Positions 8,963 to 17,247 are shown, counted from the stretch's first letter. The stretch is DNA of 64,000 nucleotides from CAUZIZ01 sp965218775 (GCA_965218775.1 CBDCLS010000004.1:992001-1056000), one strand, 5' to 3'. Numbers and translations are program-made. Notes: generated from the sequence alone by a model not told the origin.

Positions 8963-9715
8963 TCAGGACGGTGCCTCCACAAGGTCGACCAGCTCGGGAA
9001 GACTGTGGATGATCCACCGCGGGGTTCGAAGCGGAGCCTCCGGGTTCCTTCGTTCTGAAAGCCAGGCTACCTGAAACCCAGCCTCCACCGCGCCAACCAC
9101 GTCGGCGTCGGGATCATCCCCCACAAACAAGCACCGTTTCGGATCGAATCCTGTCTCTTGAATCAGAATCTCGAAGAACTCCTTGGCCGGCTTTCGCCAT
9201 CCCATCTCGTCCGAGATGAAAACTGCTTCGAAGAACACCTCCATCTGGAACTCCCGCAATGCCCGGCGCAGCGTGGCTGCATGGTCGAAGTTAGAGGCCA
9301 GGATGAGGCGCCGGGCCCTCAACTTTTCCAGCACTGCCCGTCGCTCGTCCGGGAAGAACATGGCATTGAAGACTTGCTCCATGTGAACTTGGCACATCAA
9401 CCCTGCAGCTTTCTGATCGAGCCCAAGGCTCTGCCCCAGGATTTCGAATCGTTGCTGACAGGAGTGCTCGCGATGCTCTCGACTTCTCAGCTCCACCACC
9501 AGCCGCTGCGACTCAAGATACTCCTGATGGAAACGATTGAAGTCACACTGGCTCGGATACTCTTCCCTGAGCCGACGGTGGATTTCGGGGCTGGTGCTAT
9601 AGCTCTGTTTCCCCTCGAGCTCCAGCCGGGGAAGGCAACTGCGGTCGAAGAGAATGAGAGTGTTGAAGAGATCGAAGAAGATCGCTTGACAGGGGAACTC
9701 GTCAATGGGACTCAC
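8963..9715 (-). CDS. HAD-family hydrolase
   Basis: 250-aa haloacid dehalogenase superfamily phosphatase-like protein. Motif I is FFDLFNTLILFD near residue 16, with the second Asp replaced by Asn (DLFN) and the nucleophile Asp kept. Motif II is LILASNFDHA, motif III the Lys of GWRKPAKEFF, and motif IV FVGDDPDADVVGA. A helical cap fills residues 25-120. The stop overlaps nothing, and the start overlaps the upstream thioesterase stop by four bases (ATGA), so the two are translationally coupled. Substrate unknown; a second HAD protein with the same architecture lies at 33338-34150. Confidence 0.85.
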   Translation of the reverse strand: MSPIDEFPCQAIFFDLFNTLILFDRSCLPRLELEGKQSYSTSPEIHRRLREEYPSQCDFNRFHQEYLESQRLVVELRSREHREHSCQQRFEILGQSLGLDQKAAGLMCQVHMEQVFNAMFFPDERRAVLEKLRARRLILASNFDHAATLRRALREFQMEVFFEAVFISDEMGWRKPAKEFFEILIQETGFDPKRCLFVGDDPDADVVGAVEAGFQVAWLSERRNPEAPLRTPRWIIHSLPELVDLVEAPS

Positions 9716-10122
9716 AATAGAAGTTCCCTCAATCGCTGTGGAACCGCTTTCTTCGAGTCGGTTCGGTAGTCCCAGGCTACCTGGATCGTTTGTGCCGTTG
9801 CGATGAGACGCCCAGAATTCTGGTCCGTGATCTCGTAATCGAAGTCGAAGCTGGTTGTCCCCACCCGGGACACCCAGATCTGGACAAGGAGTCGATCGTT
9901 CCAGGTGGCCGGCGAGCGGAAATCGCAGGTAGCCTTTGCCGCAATCATTTCCAGATCTTCGATCTGAGTAGCCCCCATGAAATGCCGATAGAAGGCTACC
10001 CGAGCCATCTCGAGGTAGGTGAAGTAGACGGCGTTGTTCACGTGCCCCATGCTGTCCATGTCCCGAAACCGAACGTCGATCGGGACTCCGAGTACCTTAT
10101 GGCCGGATGCTTCGGGCTTCAT
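9712..10122 (-). CDS. Acyl-CoA thioesterase, 4HBT family
   Basis: 136-aa hot-dog-fold thioesterase. The signature VRFRDMDSMGHVNNAVYFTY holds the catalytic Asp and the HVNN turn, followed by the helix LEMARVAFYRHF and later strands (TSFDFDYEITD, ATAQTIQVAWD). The ATG at 10122 is preferred because GAGGGAGG lies just before it; an alternative start eleven codons upstream exists. The 3' end overlaps the HAD gene by four bases. Members hydrolyse 4-hydroxybenzoyl-CoA or medium-chain and branched acyl-CoAs; the specificity here is unknown. Confidence 0.85.
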   Translation of the reverse strand: MKPEASGHKVLGVPIDVRFRDMDSMGHVNNAVYFTYLEMARVAFYRHFMGATQIEDLEMIAAKATCDFRSPATWNDRLLVQIWVSRVGTTSFDFDYEITDQNSGRLIATAQTIQVAWDYRTDSKKAVPQRLRELLL

Positions 10123-10237
10123 CTCCCCTCCCTCGGCGGGCCAGGCCGCACACAAAGCAACCCTTCTGTCTGTCTAGGTGTAGTCCTAACTGTGGCGCCA
10201 AGACCGGCACGACGCGCTATGCGACAAGGTCCGCAGG

Positions 10238-10795
10238 CTAGCTGGCCGCGGCCGGAGTTTCCTCCGGCTGCGGATCGAGTTCGACTTGCAGCGCCAACGC
10301 CACCCGGTTGACCAGGTTGATGAAGCCGATAAGAGTGATCAGCTCAACTACTTGATCCGAGGTGTAGTGGTTGTTCAACTGGGTCCAGAACTCGTCCGAA
10401 ATGTCGTCGGGTCGAGAGGTGATCAGTTCCGCCAGCTGCAAGGTCTCCTTCTCGTAGTAGGCAAACAGATCACTCTCAGAGTATGTCTCCAGGGCATCGA
10501 GGTGCTCTTCACTCCAACCCGCGTCCAGAGCCTTGGGAGTGTAGTGCGCAATGGTGTAGGCACATTTGTCCAACTTACACGTCTTCAAGATGACCAGCTG
10601 GAGGATCTTCTCGCTCAAACCCGTTTCGCGGGTGACCGTCTTATAGAGATCTGTCACCGCCCCTACGAAGTTCTCGCTGTGGGCCCATGTCCCAATGAGG
10701 TTGGGAACGAAACCCACTCCACTCTCGACATCGGCATAGATCGATTTGACCTTCTCACTGGCAGCAGCTGATGGAACAGGTAGATACCTGGGCAT
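10238..10795 (-). CDS. Carboxymuconolactone decarboxylase/AhpD-like protein
   Basis: 185-aa all-helical protein of the CMD/peroxidase-related family. The region VGFVPNLIGTWAHS matches the first helices, and QLVILKTCKLDKCAYTIAHY matches the motif that normally reads E-x-V-IL-x7-C-x-Y-C-x3-H. Here the second redox Cys is Thr (C-A-Y-T) and the leading Glu is Gln, so classic peroxidase chemistry through a CxxC pair is unlikely. An extra Cys lies five residues before. It sits 67 bp upstream of lipA on the same strand but is probably an independent redox or metabolic protein. Confidence 0.75.
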   Translation of the reverse strand: MPRYLPVPSAAASEKVKSIYADVESGVGFVPNLIGTWAHSENFVGAVTDLYKTVTRETGLSEKILQLVILKTCKLDKCAYTIAHYTPKALDAGWSEEHLDALETYSESDLFAYYEKETLQLAELITSRPDDISDEFWTQLNNHYTSDQVVELITLIGFINLVNRVALALQVELDPQPEETPAAAS

Positions 10796-10861
10796 GTTTC
10801 CTTCTTCCTCCTTGCGACGACGGCGCCTTCAACCGTCCGGGGCCATTTACAGCGGGTTTTA

Positions 10862-11752
10862 CTACTTGCCGCCTTTAAACGAAGCAAACTGCCGATCGGC
10901 CAGGTAGCTGGAGCGCACCAGGGGACCACTCTCAACATGCTCGAACCCCAAATCCTGTCCCACCTGCTTCCAGTACTCAAACTCCTGGGGATGATAGAAA
11001 CGATCGACAGGCAGGTGCCAGGAAGAGGGCCGAAGGTACTGCCCCAGAGTCAGGATTCCGACCCGGCGTTCCACCAGATCCTCCATGACACTCCGGATTT
11101 CGTCCTCCTTCTCTCCCAGACCCAGCATCATTCCGGTCTTGGTCACAATATCTGCAGAGATCTGACGCGCTCGCTCCAAAACATTCAATGACAGCGCATA
11201 ATCGCCACCGCCACGGGCTGAGGGATAGAGCCGCGGCACGGTCTCGATATTGTGGTTGAGAATGTGGGGATGAGAGTCGAGTACGACCCGGAGTGCACGC
11301 TCAGATCCCTTGAAGTCGGGAATCAGCACTTCGACGACACAGCCAGGGTGGAGCCGCCGAATTTCCGAGACGGTTTCGGCAAAGGTCGCCGAGCCTCCAT
11401 CCTCGAGGTCGTCTCGATCGACCGAGGTAATGACAGCGTGTTGAAGGCCCATCACACGCACTGCCTCGGCAACCCGCCGGGGTTCCTGACGATCCAGGGC
11501 CAGGGGGGCCCCCTTGGAGACGGCGCAGTAGCGGCAGCCACGAGTACAAATCTTCCCTAGAATCATGAAGGTTGCGACCCCATGATCCCAGCACTCTCCC
11601 ATGTTGGGACAGTGAGCCTCCTCGCACACGGTGTTCAACTTCAGGCCGGCAAGCAGCCCTTTGAGGTTGTGCACTCCCTCGCCAAACGGCGCCCGCACCT
11701 TGAGCCAGGGAGGGTGTCGTGGGGAAGCTGATTTTTGCCTTCTCTCCTCCAT
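10862..11752 (-). CDS. lipA: Lipoyl synthase
   Basis: 296-aa radical-SAM enzyme that inserts two sulfurs into octanoyl-carrier proteins to make the lipoyl cofactor. The auxiliary cluster motif is CEEAHCPNMGEC (residues about 43-54) and the SAM cluster motif CTRGCRYCAV follows. HNIETVPRLYPSARGG, TKTGMMLGLGE and the C-terminal GPLVRSSYLAD are diagnostic. The ATG at 11752 starts MEERRQKSASPRHPPWLKV, the usual N-terminus; the frame is open further upstream, but only through the inverted repeat at 11818-12052. No lipB or lplA is adjacent. Confidence 0.93.
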   Translation of the reverse strand: MEERRQKSASPRHPPWLKVRAPFGEGVHNLKGLLAGLKLNTVCEEAHCPNMGECWDHGVATFMILGKICTRGCRYCAVSKGAPLALDRQEPRRVAEAVRVMGLQHAVITSVDRDDLEDGGSATFAETVSEIRRLHPGCVVEVLIPDFKGSERALRVVLDSHPHILNHNIETVPRLYPSARGGGDYALSLNVLERARQISADIVTKTGMMLGLGEKEDEIRSVMEDLVERRVGILTLGQYLRPSSWHLPVDRFYHPQEFEYWKQVGQDLGFEHVESGPLVRSSYLADRQFASFKGGK

Positions 11753-11817
11753 AGCAGCGTTTACATTAACAGATTTATTTTCGTCCTGCAGGGGGCTTAC
11801 GAGGAACTCAACATACC

Positions 11818-12052
11818 CGTTTACCGTCCCACCCTTGCCTTTGCCCGTGCCCGTGCCCTTGCCCTCTGATCTCATCTTCTGGTCGCATCGAGGCTTTTGA
11901 CCAACCCGCTCGGTATTGACTCGATTCTCCCGATGTAAACTGCTCTCCGCAGCGGCGTTCAGAAGCCGCAGGCTGACTAGGGAGACGCGAGACGATCCTG
12001 GGAGCGGCACGGGCACGGGCACGGGCAAAGGCAAGGGTGGGACGGTAAACGG
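11818..12052. repeat. 42-bp perfect inverted repeat, 151-bp loop
   Basis: Arms at 11818-11859 and 12011-12052 are exact reverse complements, beginning CCGTTTACCGTCCCACC and running into short tandem GCCCGT units. The pair occupies most of the 307-bp gap between lipA and the glycosyltransferase genes. It would make a very stable hairpin in RNA, or could be the ends of a small non-autonomous element. The 151-bp interior holds no recognisable gene. Confidence 0.8.
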
Positions 12053-12059
12053 ATACGAC

Positions 12060-13277
12060 TCAGCCCGAAAGCTTGATTCCGAAGACTGTGAGCAGCTGGG
12101 CAAGTACGGTATGAATCTCGAAGGCTTTTCCGGCAGCCCGATTTTCGGCCACGATCCTCTCGCGGCGAGGTCCATCTTGAAACAGATCCAGGATCGCTTC
12201 AGGCCAGGATCCAACGCCGGGCAGCGACTCACACCAGCGAAGATTCTCCTCTCCCAAGGCCTCTGCAATACCACCAGAGCGCGGGCCAGTAGTGAAGAGC
12301 ACCGGAGTCCCTGTCGCGCCAAACGTAACTGTAGAGCTGCTGATGGCTTCAGTGAAAGTCGATCGCTCCTCCAAACCAGAACCCATCACCATCAGATCGG
12401 TCCGAGTGGCCAGCGCCAGCACCTTGGGGAAGGTGAGGGGGCCCACCCAGGCGCGCCCGTCCGAGACGTGGGTGGCAAGAACCTGATCTACCCTCGATCG
12501 CTCGGGACCCGAGCCGGCCATGACTGCGACAAACGATGAATCCAGGCCCAGAAGCTTATCAATCACGTGCGCGACGTGGAGGGCACCCTTCTCGCCCGCC
12601 ATCCGGCCCGCGAAGACCACCAGCTTCTGGCCAGCGCTTTTTGATCGAGGGAAAAGCTCTTTGATCAGCTCCTCAGCGTCGGCATCGAAGGTCTCCTGGG
12701 CGAAGGGATGGAAGGTCACCGGCGCCACCACACCGGTTACGGGAACCCCGATTCCAGCTGCCAGATCGCGAAGCCAACGGGACACAGTGAAGATCCCACT
12801 ACACGCGTCCAATGCTCGGCGGTAGCGTTGACCCGCAGCCGTGTCTCCCCATGACTGCGTCAAGACCAGGGTGTCGGTCCCGCGCAGCAAGCTGACTACT
12901 GGAGTTCTACTAGGCAGACACACGTTCACGACGTCGGCAAGGTAGCTCAGCGGCGAAATCGCCAGGACTCCACCAACACCCCTCGGATTCTCCTGAAGCA
13001 CGGCGTCTACTGCGTCGGCGACGGCGCAGGAACTGAGGCTGTGTGGCACCTTCTCCATGGCCTGGTACTCAACCTCGATCCGCCGATACAAAGGAGTCGC
13101 CACCGGAGGTGTTATCTCGACGCTGTGCCGGGGGCCCTCATCGGTCGTGTGGGTGATGTGCACCACCGGCACCTGGGCGCTGCCGCCCAGAAACTCGGAT
13201 AACTGCCAGGCGAAGATACTGTGTCCTGAAAGATAAGAAGCGGGATTTCGGGAGATGATGATCAAGGGTCTCTTCAT
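12060..13277 (-). CDS. Glycosyltransferase, GT4-like
   Basis: 405 aa, GT-B fold. The N-terminal Rossmann half starts MKRPLIIISRNPASYLSGHS. The C-terminal half has LVVFAGRMAGEKGALHV (the usual R-x-x-x-KG nucleotide-sugar contact) and VAVMAGSGPER. The acidic pair of the sugar-phosphate site appears as LEERSTFTEAISSS, and the donor loop as GTPVLFTTGPRSGGIAEAL. Its start overlaps the stop of the upstream glycosyltransferase by four bases, so the pair is an operon. Likely role is in envelope glycan or exported glycolipid synthesis; donor and acceptor unknown. Confidence 0.83.
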   Translation of the reverse strand: MKRPLIIISRNPASYLSGHSIFAWQLSEFLGGSAQVPVVHITHTTDEGPRHSVEITPPVATPLYRRIEVEYQAMEKVPHSLSSCAVADAVDAVLQENPRGVGGVLAISPLSYLADVVNVCLPSRTPVVSLLRGTDTLVLTQSWGDTAAGQRYRRALDACSGIFTVSRWLRDLAAGIGVPVTGVVAPVTFHPFAQETFDADAEELIKELFPRSKSAGQKLVVFAGRMAGEKGALHVAHVIDKLLGLDSSFVAVMAGSGPERSRVDQVLATHVSDGRAWVGPLTFPKVLALATRTDLMVMGSGLEERSTFTEAISSSTVTFGATGTPVLFTTGPRSGGIAEALGEENLRWCESLPGVGSWPEAILDLFQDGPRRERIVAENRAAGKAFEIHTVLAQLLTVFGIKLSG

Positions 13278-14500
13278 GGCGACACCCCGTCGATCAGCTT
13301 CCGGTATAAACCCACATAGTCACGGGCGTATCGATCCAAGGTTAGACGCTTCGCCGCTGCCCGGCCGGCATCTGCCAGCTTTCCTCGAAGTTCATCCGAG
13401 AGCAGTACCGATTCCAGGCCTCCCACCAGCTCCTCCATCGAGTCGGGTGAAAAGGTGATTCCGTTGACCCCATCCTGTATGTACTCCACGAGCCCACCGT
13501 CGTTGGCTACTGCCGCGCAACAACCGAGTAACATGCCCTCGAGATGGCAGCGCCCTGCTCCTTCGTTACGAGCCGGATAGACAACGACGTCCGCAGCCGC
13601 GTAGAGCGCACGCAGGTCTGCCGGAGCGAGGTTGTCGAGAAAGGACATTCGCTCCGCCACACCCAGCCGAGACGCCATCATCTCAAGGCTTTCCTGGTAG
13701 CCAGAACGTTCCGGAAGAGTGGGACCCGGCAAGGCGAGGTGCGCGAGCAAACCTGATTGCTGAATGGGCACGCGTTGGAGCAGCCAATACATTCCCTGGA
13801 TCAGAAACGCGTGATTCTTTCTCGGGATGAATCGGGCAGGGTAGACCAGCAGCCTGTGGGTGGCGTCAGGGGCCAACTTCCGGCGCCAAGCCTGGACGTC
13901 GGCGTCGTCGGCCTGGGCAGGATTCCAGAAATCCCGGTCCACGAAGAAGCCTTGATAGTCCACCGATCCCCCAGGAAGAGCCGACGCAGAAAAACCACTG
14001 ATCGCACAGGTCCGGTCCACCAGTTGGGTCGCCTCGCGGAGAATCTCCACCATCTCAGACTTGGCGGGCATCCCGTCATGATGAGTAAGGACGCTGGGAA
14101 GCCCCCGTCGGCGTGCCACACGCAGTGCCACCACCTGCACCCAGTGCCGGACGATATGAACATGCAGAAGGTCAGGTTGCTCCCGCTCGAGCAGGTTCTC
14201 CAAATGCCGTTCGAAGGACGCTAAAGCTTCCTCGGAGTCCATCTCCGTTCGTCCCGGAGTGCGCATCGGTACCACGCAGGGGAAAAGACGAATTCCGGTT
14301 TCGGGTTGGATCCACTCCTTCCCCCTCCGTTCGACCCGTCCCGAGGCTTCCAACTCGTCCATATGCGACGCCCCCACCAGAAACGTCTGGATCACGTCGA
14401 CGTCGTCCAGCTTCACCAGGGCAGCATTCAGTGCCTGAAGATGGGCCATCATGCCGCCCGTGTTGACCAGATAGTCGTGGGAAAAGCGAAGGATCTTCAC
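13274..14500 (-). CDS. Glycosyltransferase, GT4 family
   Basis: 408 aa, GT-B fold. The N-terminus MKILRFSHDYLVNTGGMMAH and the acceptor-side VLTHHDGMPAKS are typical. The donor site has LLVYPARFIPRKNHAF, VVVYPARNEGAGRCHLEG (E-x7-E) and CCAAVANDGGLVEYIQDG. First gene of a two-gene operon with 12060-13277, whose start it overlaps by four bases. It is divergent from the phosphotriesterase-like gene across a 195-bp gap. Confidence 0.87.
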   Translation of the reverse strand: MKILRFSHDYLVNTGGMMAHLQALNAALVKLDDVDVIQTFLVGASHMDELEASGRVERRGKEWIQPETGIRLFPCVVPMRTPGRTEMDSEEALASFERHLENLLEREQPDLLHVHIVRHWVQVVALRVARRRGLPSVLTHHDGMPAKSEMVEILREATQLVDRTCAISGFSASALPGGSVDYQGFFVDRDFWNPAQADDADVQAWRRKLAPDATHRLLVYPARFIPRKNHAFLIQGMYWLLQRVPIQQSGLLAHLALPGPTLPERSGYQESLEMMASRLGVAERMSFLDNLAPADLRALYAAADVVVYPARNEGAGRCHLEGMLLGCCAAVANDGGLVEYIQDGVNGITFSPDSMEELVGGLESVLLSDELRGKLADAGRAAAKRLTLDRYARDYVGLYRKLIDGVSP

Positions 14501-14695
14501 AAGGGGACCGTCACGGCAAAGCAGACAGAGGCGGGACCCTGACAGCGCATGCCTGCAATGTAATGGCCCTACCTCCTGAAATCAAGGCCGGGCGGAGTCG
14601 CGAATGAACCTATCGTCATTTCCGACAAACCTTGCAAACGCATGCCGAGGGGTCTACGATTCCCGGCAGAGGCGGCGCATCCAGGACGGTGACCT

Positions 14696-15829
14696 ATGAC
14701 CTCTCTCTCAAGTAAATTGCTACTCGCTCTGAGTGTACTGGCGATCGTGAGTCTCTCGATCGCGATCGGCGCTGCTGACACGCCCATTCCCGACCTCTCA
14801 GGAAAGATCTTGACGGTGAAGGGACCCATCGAGCCAAAGCTACTGGGACCTACCATCATGCATGAGCACGTCCTGATCGACTACCGGGGAAGACCCGAAG
14901 AACGGATCAAGAGCGCCACTGATGCGAGTTTCTACGAGGAACCTGTCTCCCTCGGCAACCTCAGCAAGATTCGGACCTGGGTTTCTGAAAACCAGGACAA
15001 TCTGCTGCTAGGCGACGTCGATCTGGCCCTCCACGAAGTCCTGGATTTCAAGCGCTGGGGAGGTAGTGGGATCGTCGACTGCACCAGCATCGGCCTGGGA
15101 AGGGACCCCTCCGGCCTGCTCCAGGTCTCCAATGCCAGCGGTCTGCACCTGATCATGGGCTCGGGATTCTACGTTGAGAGCTTTCACCCCCCGGACATGG
15201 ACCAGCGAACCGTCGATGACCTGACCAAGATCATCATCCGTGACGTCACGGTCGGAGTCGCCGGGACCCCGATCCGCTCCGGGATCATCGGAGAAGTCGG
15301 GGTTGCCAGGGGATTGAAAGCAAGTGAGCTGAAGGGTGCGCGAGCAGCAGCCCGAGCCAGCCGCGCCACCGGAGCAGCCATCTCCTTTCATCATGCGGGT
15401 GCGGGAGAGGAGAAGTTCACCACTCTCGACCTGGTCGCCTCCGAGGGAGCGGATCTGAACCGGGTCATCATCGGCCATGCCAACCACATTGCTACCGATA
15501 TTCCCTACATGAAACGGCTGCTCCAGCGGGGCGTGTATATTCAGTTCGACCTCTTCGGAGAGGTGATTCCGCGGCTGGGCCGCATCCATGACTATGAGGT
15601 CGCGCAATCCATCGTCCAGCTGGTAAAGGACGGTCATGCCAATCGGCTCCTCCTCTCCCAGGACGTGTGCACCAAGTCCATGCTGAAGACCTACGGAGGT
15701 ATGGGTTTCTCCTACGTCATGGAATTCGTGCTGCCCGAGTTGCGGAGGTTGGGGGTGGCAGAGGACGCTCTCCGGCTGATCATGGTTGAGAACCCCAGAA
15801 GGGTCCTGACCTTTGCCAAGCCTGGTTAA
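14696..15829 (+). CDS. Exported phosphotriesterase/lactonase-family protein
   Basis: 377 aa with a signal peptide (SKLLLALSVLAIVSLSIAIG, cleavage near GAA-D). Amidohydrolase TIM barrel with metal ligands HEH (residues 56-58), the bridging residue in IIGEVGV (Glu in place of carboxylated Lys), His in ISFHHAG, His in IGHANH and Asp in LLSQDV. The Glu variant occurs in PTE-like proteins related to PhnP- and lactonase-type members. Substrates may be lactones or phosphotriesters and cannot be decided. It is the last chromosomal gene before the cassette array; the DNA after its stop contains CCAAGATACAAG, like 6763-6968. Confidence 0.83.
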   Translation: MTSLSSKLLLALSVLAIVSLSIAIGAADTPIPDLSGKILTVKGPIEPKLLGPTIMHEHVLIDYRGRPEERIKSATDASFYEEPVSLGNLSKIRTWVSENQDNLLLGDVDLALHEVLDFKRWGGSGIVDCTSIGLGRDPSGLLQVSNASGLHLIMGSGFYVESFHPPDMDQRTVDDLTKIIIRDVTVGVAGTPIRSGIIGEVGVARGLKASELKGARAAARASRATGAAISFHHAGAGEEKFTTLDLVASEGADLNRVIIGHANHIATDIPYMKRLLQRGVYIQFDLFGEVIPRLGRIHDYEVAQSIVQLVKDGHANRLLLSQDVCTKSMLKTYGGMGFSYVMEFVLPELRRLGVAEDALRLIMVENPRRVLTFAKPG

Positions 15830-15861
15830 CTCCCAAGATACAAGACGCAAAATACCCGAAA

Positions 15862-15912
15862 TCTTGCGCTGGGAGTGCCGTGGCCGCCGTCAGGTGCAGC
15901 CACTTGTTAGTC
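15862..15912 (-). repeat. Partial attC site (left end of the cassette array)
   Basis: On the minus strand the sequence GACTAACAAGTGGCTGCACC matches one arm of an integron attC site with its CTAACAA core. The opposite arm is missing and is replaced by the CAAGATACAAG-type sequence. The DUF2442 gene ends in the TAA of this core, as cassette genes often do. Confidence 0.55.
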
Positions 15913-16215
15913 AGCCTTGCGGCTTTCAAGCCACCGGCGCAGCGAGGTCTGGGTCTCACCGGAACGTCGCCCAGCCAGAAGACCCTCGATGCTGATGTCT
16001 TCGTCCAAGTCGGGCCAGTGAATCCCTTCTCCTTCCCCAATGAGGCGCCAACGTCCGCGTTCGGCTGCGCTGCCATGTGCAAGGCGGGGGTACCAGGTCA
16101 GCGGAACAGCGATCATACGACCGTCGACAAGATCGACCACCAGCGCGTCTTCGGTCACCGACACGTGTTGAGCCCTTGCCTCGCTGGTGTCGCTCCGTGA
16201 TGGTGAAATACTCAT
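15907..16215 (-). CDS. DUF2442 domain protein
   Basis: 102 aa. The core VSVTEDALVVDLVDGRMIAV, PLTWYPRLAHG and the C-terminal IHWPDLDEDISIEGLLAG are characteristic of DUF2442, a small protein usually encoded next to DUF4160. The pair resembles a toxin-antitoxin or regulatory module but has no established function. Its ATG at 16215 lies inside the DUF4160 reading frame, and its stop TAA lies in the attC core at 15906-15912, so this is one integron cassette. Confidence 0.8.
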   Translation of the reverse strand: MSISPSRSDTSEARAQHVSVTEDALVVDLVDGRMIAVPLTWYPRLAHGSAAERGRWRLIGEGEGIHWPDLDEDISIEGLLAGRRSGETQTSLRRWLESRKAD

Positions 16216-16486
16216 CCCACATTCTCAGAAAGAGTTGCTCTTGTTCAATCACAAGCCGCTCAGGCCTCTGAAGCTCCACAGCGCCAAAACCGCCGCTCCG
16301 AGCCAACCGTACAGGGCCAAGCCAGAACTTTGCACGGTTCGCCTCCCGTTCGACGTGAACGTGCGCGGGTTCGTTGCGGTCGGCCGAGTAAAAAAAGAAC
16401 CGATAGGGACCCTCGCGATGAACCGTCGGCACGACATAAGTAGTTCGCTTGGTCGATCGTTCTCGGCGATTTGCGAGCGCCTCCAA
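15956..16486 (-). CDS. DUF4160 domain protein with long 3' overlap
   Basis: The first 95 codons encode a DUF4160 domain (PTVHREGPYRFFFYSADRNE, then HVHVEREANRAKFWLGPV and LFLRMWDEYF). In family members the protein usually ends about here. In this window the frame stays open for another 80 codons, overlapping the DUF2442 gene in a different frame; that tail (RHQRGKGSTRVG onward) is Arg-rich and probably not a domain. The true C-terminus may have been lost by a frameshift. Partner of DUF2442. Confidence 0.65.
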   Translation of the reverse strand: MEALANRRERSTKRTTYVVPTVHREGPYRFFFYSADRNEPAHVHVEREANRAKFWLGPVRLARSGGFGAVELQRPERLVIEQEQLFLRMWDEYFTITERHQRGKGSTRVGDRRRAGGRSCRRSYDRCSADLVPPPCTWQRSRTRTLAPHWGRRRDSLARLGRRHQHRGSSGWATFR

Positions 16487-16514
16487 GCGATTCCGATTCT
16501 CGATTCGGCCTGGC

Positions 16515-16804
16515 TAAACAGAGCGTCTTAAGTCTACGGTAACGTTTGTGGCGAGCGCGACGGGTCGAGGGCGCGAAGCGTCTCGACGCGAAGCGACGAC
16601 GAGGCGATGCTTGGTATCGTAGAGGAGGAGCGACAAAGCCATCGGCCCGTCCCGTCGCCACCCGCGGGGCAGAGGGGGGTTGTGGACGATCTCTGCGTGG
16701 GTCGTCGTCGAAGATGGCCAAGCATCGACTTTCTCCTCCCGCCTTGATCTCGCCTCACAAGCCCCCTCTGCAAACGTCACCGTAGACTTAAGACGCTCTG
16801 TTTA
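16515..16804. mobile_element. Palindromic MITE, copy 1 (290 bp)
   Basis: Flanked by TA on each side. The 34-bp terminal arms start TAAACAGAGCGTCTTAAGTC and pair with one mismatch. The core (GGCGAGCGCGACGGGTCGAG through CACAAGCCCC) is closely shared with the element at 40315-40589, but the arms are not. The core is itself partly palindromic (GATGCTTGG / CCAAGCATC). It has no transposase. The TA flanks suggest mobilisation by an IS630/Tc1-type transposase, which is an inference. It splits an attC site of the cassette array. Confidence 0.8.
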
Positions 16805-16820
16805 GCAGCTTGTTAGCGAC
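16805..16820 (-). repeat. attC core fragment beside the MITE
   Basis: On the minus strand GTCGCTAACAAGCTGC matches the CTAACAA end of an attC. The zinc-ribbon gene stops in its TAA. The rest of the site should follow on the other side of the MITE, but only a short CCAGGCC stretch is there, so the site was interrupted or rearranged. Confidence 0.5.
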
Positions 16821-17127
16821 CTCGCCCCCATTGCCGCCTCCGATTTCGACGACGCGGTGCGCGCGGGTTTGTCGGCTCCGAGTCGGAAGCGATGAGTTCG
16901 AGCGCAGCTCCGTACCTGGCAATCGTCGACACCCGAAGCTCCTCGTATTTTTCCGCAGGCACGCCGAATGCGGTGGCCGAGTACGCCCAGGCACACTGGC
17001 GAATCATGTCCCGGTCGAGCTTGGCGGAACACTCTGCGCAAAGGCAGAGATCGTCTACTGACGCGAACGCATCACACCCCTGGCAGTCGGCCTCAAAGGC
17101 TCCAAAATCAAGTTCGTCGTCGGGCAT
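16813..17127 (-). CDS. Cassette protein with Cys-rich zinc-ribbon N-terminus
   Basis: 104 aa. The N-terminal region has CQGCDAF then CLCAECSAK, two Cys pairs spaced like a zinc ribbon, followed by a helical segment (RDMIRQCAWAYSATAFGV) and a basic tail RRRNRRRQWGRGR. It stops in the attC core at 16812-16817 and starts 21 bp from the next attC, so it fills one cassette. The function is unknown; a DNA- or RNA-binding role would fit the zinc ribbon and basic tail. Confidence 0.7.
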   Translation of the reverse strand: MPDDELDFGAFEADCQGCDAFASVDDLCLCAECSAKLDRDMIRQCAWAYSATAFGVPAEKYEELRVSTIARYGAALELIASDSEPTNPRAPRRRNRRRQWGRGR

Positions 17128-17147
17128 CGACTTCCTTCCTGTGTGCC

Positions 17148-17247
17148 GCTAACGTTCAGGCGATCAGCCGCGAGCGGCCCATCGCAATCGTACGAATTAT
17201 ACCCTTTCGCGACCGGGCCGCTCGTCGGCTGTAGCGGCTTGTTAGCC
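17148..17247 (-). repeat. attC recombination site 2
   Basis: 100-bp imperfect palindrome bounded by GCTAACG and TTGTTAGCC. The inner arms (CAGCCGCGAGCGGCCC and GGGCCGCTCGTCGGCTG) pair with an unpaired base, as in integron attC sites. Read on the minus strand it has the usual order, CTAACAA first and CGTTAG last, matching the gene orientation of most cassettes here. Confidence 0.85.

Noticed and set aside
10862..12322. A 486-aa form of LipA with about 190 extra N-terminal residues
   Set aside because: The extra part is a translation of the inverted repeat and a gap with low-complexity codons. The ATG at 11752 gives the usual LipA N-terminus.
16514..16780. Reverse-strand frame of 88 aa in the MITE core
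   Set aside because: Not kept in the second MITE copy (different length and frame), so unlikely to be a gene.
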